Assembly: GCA_947683625.1 (NCBI GenBank)
Contig: CANTUR010000793.1
Coordinates: 3,782,001-3,846,000, forward strand
Direction of reading: 5' to 3'
Source of the DNA: Mallotus nudiflorus
Taxonomy: Eukaryota; Streptophyta; Magnoliopsida; Malpighiales; Euphorbiaceae
DNA: 64,000 nt
The position numbers and the translations under genes are program-made. Position 1 is the stretch's first letter, and each line of letters starts with the position of its first letter. Of the stretch, positions 60,791 through 64,000 are shown piece by piece. The notes below the pieces were generated by a model, which ran no database searches, was not told where the DNA came from, and saw nothing but the letters and a program-made list of their open reading frames with translations.

Positions 60791-61772
60791 ACTTACGTGC
60801 TTACACTCAAGGATGTGAATGCTCTCGTGTTTCACTCCAAAAATTTTTTCTTTCTTTATTTTTTTTCAATTTATGAAGAATTGAGAAGAATAAAATAATA
60901 GATAATATATGAAAATAAAAGGATACATAACCAAACCTTGAAGTTTGGCTTTGATACCAAACTGATACGAACCTTACCTATAACAGAGATAAAACACACA
61001 TCCAACTTTAAAATCTAGCCTAAGGATCATTAAGGATAGGTTGTGTTGAGGGAGCTAAACCCCTTACTTATTAATTTAAAGCAAGATACTTAGCTATTAA
61101 AAGATGAACAATCATATAATTCTAAGTCTAATCTAACCTAGCAACTATAATGAAAGGTAGATGTGAAATAATTCAAGTAAACTTGTAAAATTTCAAAAGA
61201 ACAAAGTTAAGGGAAAACCTCACTTAATTGAATAAAATTGTCAAAAATACATCCTAAATTTGTCTAAAATATGTTTAGCCCTTATATAAGCATGTAAATA
61301 ACCTAATCCTTGAAGGAAAATGTTTTATTTCTTATTCCTAAAGATACCTATATAGGAACATCTTTAATTAAGGAGATTTCCTTCAAAATAGGACAACTAA
61401 TGACAACTCATATTTGAAAAGTCAAAATTGACAACTCATTACAACTCATGACAACTAAGCAAAATGACAATTCATAACAACTAAGCATTAAAGCATGTCA
61501 TATCACATGCCATGTAACATGTTGACCATTGACTTGGACTTGTTAACTATTTAACTTTGACTTTTATTTATTGACTTTGACTTGGAATATCCTTGAATCT
61601 TCTCACATCTTTTAGAATCTTCTTGAATCTTCCTTATTGACTTTAAAATAGAAAAATAATTCAAACTTTGTCCACATCAAGCTAATTAATTTCAGAATAG
61701 GAAATTAAGCTAATTAGCTTGAATTCTTCATATTCAGGCACTTTTGATCCCTTTTAGGGTTCATATTATTTG

Positions 61773-62551
61773 TAATAATATGAACCCTAAAAGGGGTTAA
61801 ATACAAGTATGGAGCTTAATGATAAAGAATTTAAGCTAATTCGCTTAATTTCCAATTTTGAAATTAATTAGATGAATATGGATGAATTTTGGTATATTTT
61901 TCTATTTTAGAGTCAATAAGGAAGATTCAAGAAGATTCTAGAAGATGTGAGAAGATTCAATAATATTCCAACTCAAAGTCAACAAGTCAAAGTCAAAGAG
62001 TTAACAAGTCAAAGTCAATGGTAAATGGTCAACATCCTACATGGCATGCTTTAATGCTTAGTTGTCATTTTGCTTAGTTGTAATGAGTTGTCATTAGTTG
62101 TCAATTTTGACTTTTCAAAGATGAGTTATCATGAGTTGTCCTATTTTAAAGGAAATATCCTTATTTAAGGACTTTCCTATATATGTATCTTTGGGAATAA
62201 GGAAGAAAACCTTTCCTTTAAGGGATAGGTTGTTTACATGCCTATATAAGGGCTAAACATATTATGGACAAATTTGGGATGTATTTGTGATAATTTTAAT
62301 TAATTAAGTGAGGTTTTTCCTTAACTTTATTTTTTTTAAACTGTGTAAGTTTACTTGAATTGTTTCTCTTATACCTTTCATTATAATTACTAGGTTAGAC
62401 TTAGAATTGTGTGATTGTTCATCTTTTAATAACTATGTATCTTGCTTCAATTTAATAAGCAAGGGCTTTAGCTTTATCATCACAACCTATCATTGATGAT
62501 CCTTGGGCTAATATTCAAAGTTGGATATGCATTCTATCTCTGTTATAGGTA
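61773..62551 (+). repeat. Inverted X-type LTR (Z)
   Basis: This is an X-type LTR in the opposite orientation to X, starting TAATATGAACCC at 61773 and aligning as the reverse complement of 60963-61768 at roughly 85% by eye. It lacks the last dozen bases expected at its far end (the GGTTCGTATCA terminus) and instead runs directly into LINE C at about 62552. Only four bases (TTTG, 61769-61772) separate it from the X LTR. Confidence 0.9.
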
Positions 62552-64000
62552 GCATTTGACTAAAGAACTCAAGACATTCCTCCCAATCAAGACGAAGAGT
62601 CCATGGAACAGTTACAGAATGATTTCTCAATAACCGAACAATAAGCATTTAGTCACTCTCTATCCAAATAGGATGAGGCTGTAATAAATATGCTTTGTCA
62701 ATGGCGGTCATCACGATAATTAACTCAGCTTCCAAAGCAAATCTAACACCTACAGGAACAGTAAATGAGACCAAAGCATAACCATAGTAGTCACATATTA
62801 TCCCACCTAAGCCAATGGGGCCTGGCGAGCCTCTAGCAGCACCATCAAAATTAATCTTTAGCCAATTTTAAGGTGGAGGTAACTATAAAATCATAATAAA
62901 CTTAGGCATAGGGCTTGGAATACTAGCTATGCCAAAGCAAGAAAGAATTATCAAATTAGTGATAGCATTATTCATGAGTCCATATTTGAAAATTTCAACC
63001 TCCTTCATTAATCTGCAAATAAACCAAATTGCAAACGAAATGGGATAATAATCTGACTTAAAATAATTTGATTATAAGAATGCTAGATGCTCTAAAAAGT
63101 CACTAGAAACCTTAATCTCCATAAAACACAAAGTTGAGGAGATAGTTGAACATTACAAGCTAATTTGAAAAGATTAGTGAAACCATGAACAACATCAATT
63201 TGAACTTAAAACATACTGTATAGCATAAACCAAAGAGTGATTACATAATGTCAACTAGAAAAAATATGATCCATACTTTCCTTCTTTCTTGCACAAAATG
63301 AACATCGTGAAGCTAAAAAGAAACCTTTTTGATTAAGGACATCATCTGTTAGTAGCCTATGAAACAAGATATGCCAAAGTAAAAAGAATCAGGATAGAGG
63401 GAGATAGCGTCTCCATAAATCTTTTCCCCAAGCAACCTTAGGAGAAGAAACTTGATAAAAATTGTAAGCTTCTTTACAAGATAAAAAAAACCATCCAAAG
63501 AGCCATGAACACAAAAGTATCATGCAGGAACAAAATATCATTACTAATATCTAGAAAAGAAACTCTAAAATTATGAGAAAGATGCCACCTCCCATTCATA
63601 AAGACATCCATGACCTTAGATTGAAGCTTAGCTCTCAAATTAAAAGGAATACTAACTTTATCAGCAATAGAATAACCCTACCAATTATCAGTCCAAAAAT
63701 GAAGATTAGAAGATGTATCGATCAACCATTGACAATTTTGAGATAAATCAAAATAACCTTGTTGAATTGAAGACCAAATGGAAGAGAAGATATAATAAGA
63801 TCGAGCTATTTTTTAGAGAGAAACAAAGCACAAATGAAGAAAGGAATAGAAAAACCCTTTATCATAATGAACATTCTAAGCAAGCTTGCAAAGCATAGCT
63901 GAATTCAAACAATGCAAACGCTTAAGGCCAAGACCACTTTCATCTTTAAGATGACAATAATCATCTCATTTAATAGTAACTGCAAGTAATGGATCACATC
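62552..64000 (-). mobile_element. LINE C, main part (RNase H, zf-RVT, start of RT tail), runs off the window
   Basis: Minus-strand reading shows RNase H near 62600-62870: FDGAARGSPGPIGLGGIICD, RFALEAELIIVMTAID and IWIESD, retaining the catalytic D, E and D positions. The zf-RVT is near 63130-63340 (LASRCSFCARKKESMDHIF). Part of the reverse transcriptase connection region lies near 63900. Stops are present. Homology to LINE A and B is evident along the whole stretch, including the block equivalent to 3210-3480. The element probably continues beyond 64000. Confidence 0.8.

Larger units (their letters stand above)
54699..61768 (-). mobile_element. Gag-only LTR retrotransposon X, interrupted by element Y
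   Basis: On the minus strand the 5' LTR is 60963-61768. The primer-binding site is 60947-60959 (TGGTATCAAAGCC, methionine-initiator type) and the interior is 59614-60962. The polypurine tract is 59614-59626 (AAGAGGGAGGGAA on the element strand). The 3' LTR is split into 59355-59613 and 54699-55229 by insertion of element Y. LTR termini are TGATACGAACC and GGTTCATATTA on the plus strand, so one terminal TG has mutated to TA. The interior of 1.35 kb encodes gag only, so X would need proteins from another element. Its right border adjoins the inverted LTR Z, and no 5-bp target duplication is present. Confidence 0.85.

Noticed and set aside
55100..61620. Repeated TGACAACTAA and TTGACTTTGAC units resembling short direct repeats
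   Set aside because: A CRISPR-like reading was considered. The units are unevenly spaced, lie in LTRs of a plant nuclear retroelement and have no spacers, so they are LTR-internal repeats.

Overview
This is a repeat-dominated stretch of a nuclear plant genome, almost certainly from a dicot. The signs are strong AT-richness, an intact plant-type 3-ketoacyl-CoA synthase, and plant lineages of LINE, hAT, Tekay/Del, Athila/Tat and gag-only LTR elements. I cannot name the genus. Only one gene looks intact, a single-exon KCS3/KCS12-like gene on the minus strand at 49749-51182. A second host-type gene, an At4g04775-like GRF zinc-finger gene at 17142-17747, carries an in-frame stop. Nearly everything else is transposon sequence in various states of decay.

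Layout. Positions 1-15033 (copy A) and about 25176-47696 (copy B) are two direct copies of one ancestral segment. In order, the segment holds an LTR-like stretch, a minus-strand LINE flanked by long inverted repeats, AT-rich DNA with a SINE, and a plus-strand hAT element with its own embedded LTR-like insert. The copies have diverged by small indels and by large events. In copy B a truncated Tekay/Del-type Gypsy element (32034-37130) replaces the 5' end of the LINE, and there is an extra block at 39042-40383. Copy A's hAT is cut off at 15033, where an LTR-like sequence begins. Between the copies lie the GRF pseudogene, a second complete hAT (18597-21652, perfect 8-bp target duplication) containing about 55 TA repeats, and an Athila/Tat-like gag-protease relic (22910-25230).

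Right part. The hAT in copy B ends at 47696. It is followed by a Tat-like gag scrap, a SINE, a probable hAT MITE, the KCS gene, low-complexity DNA, and a third LINE of the same general family. That LINE is split by a nested insertion at 54699-62551. Gag-only LTR element Y (55230-59354, target duplication ACATG) sits inside an LTR of gag-only element X. X's 5' LTR abuts an inverted X-type LTR (Z), making a palindrome of about 1.6 kb. The whole composite is bracketed by a 48-bp direct repeat of LINE sequence.

How things work together. There is no operon or multi-gene pathway here. The biology is the history of insertion, duplication, deletion and probable gene conversion among transposons around one lipid-elongation gene. 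I found no CRISPR array, rRNA or tRNA gene, and no convincing new gene system. The most unusual structures are the palindromic LTR composite and the dense W-box (TTGAC) arrays in the X/Y LTRs.
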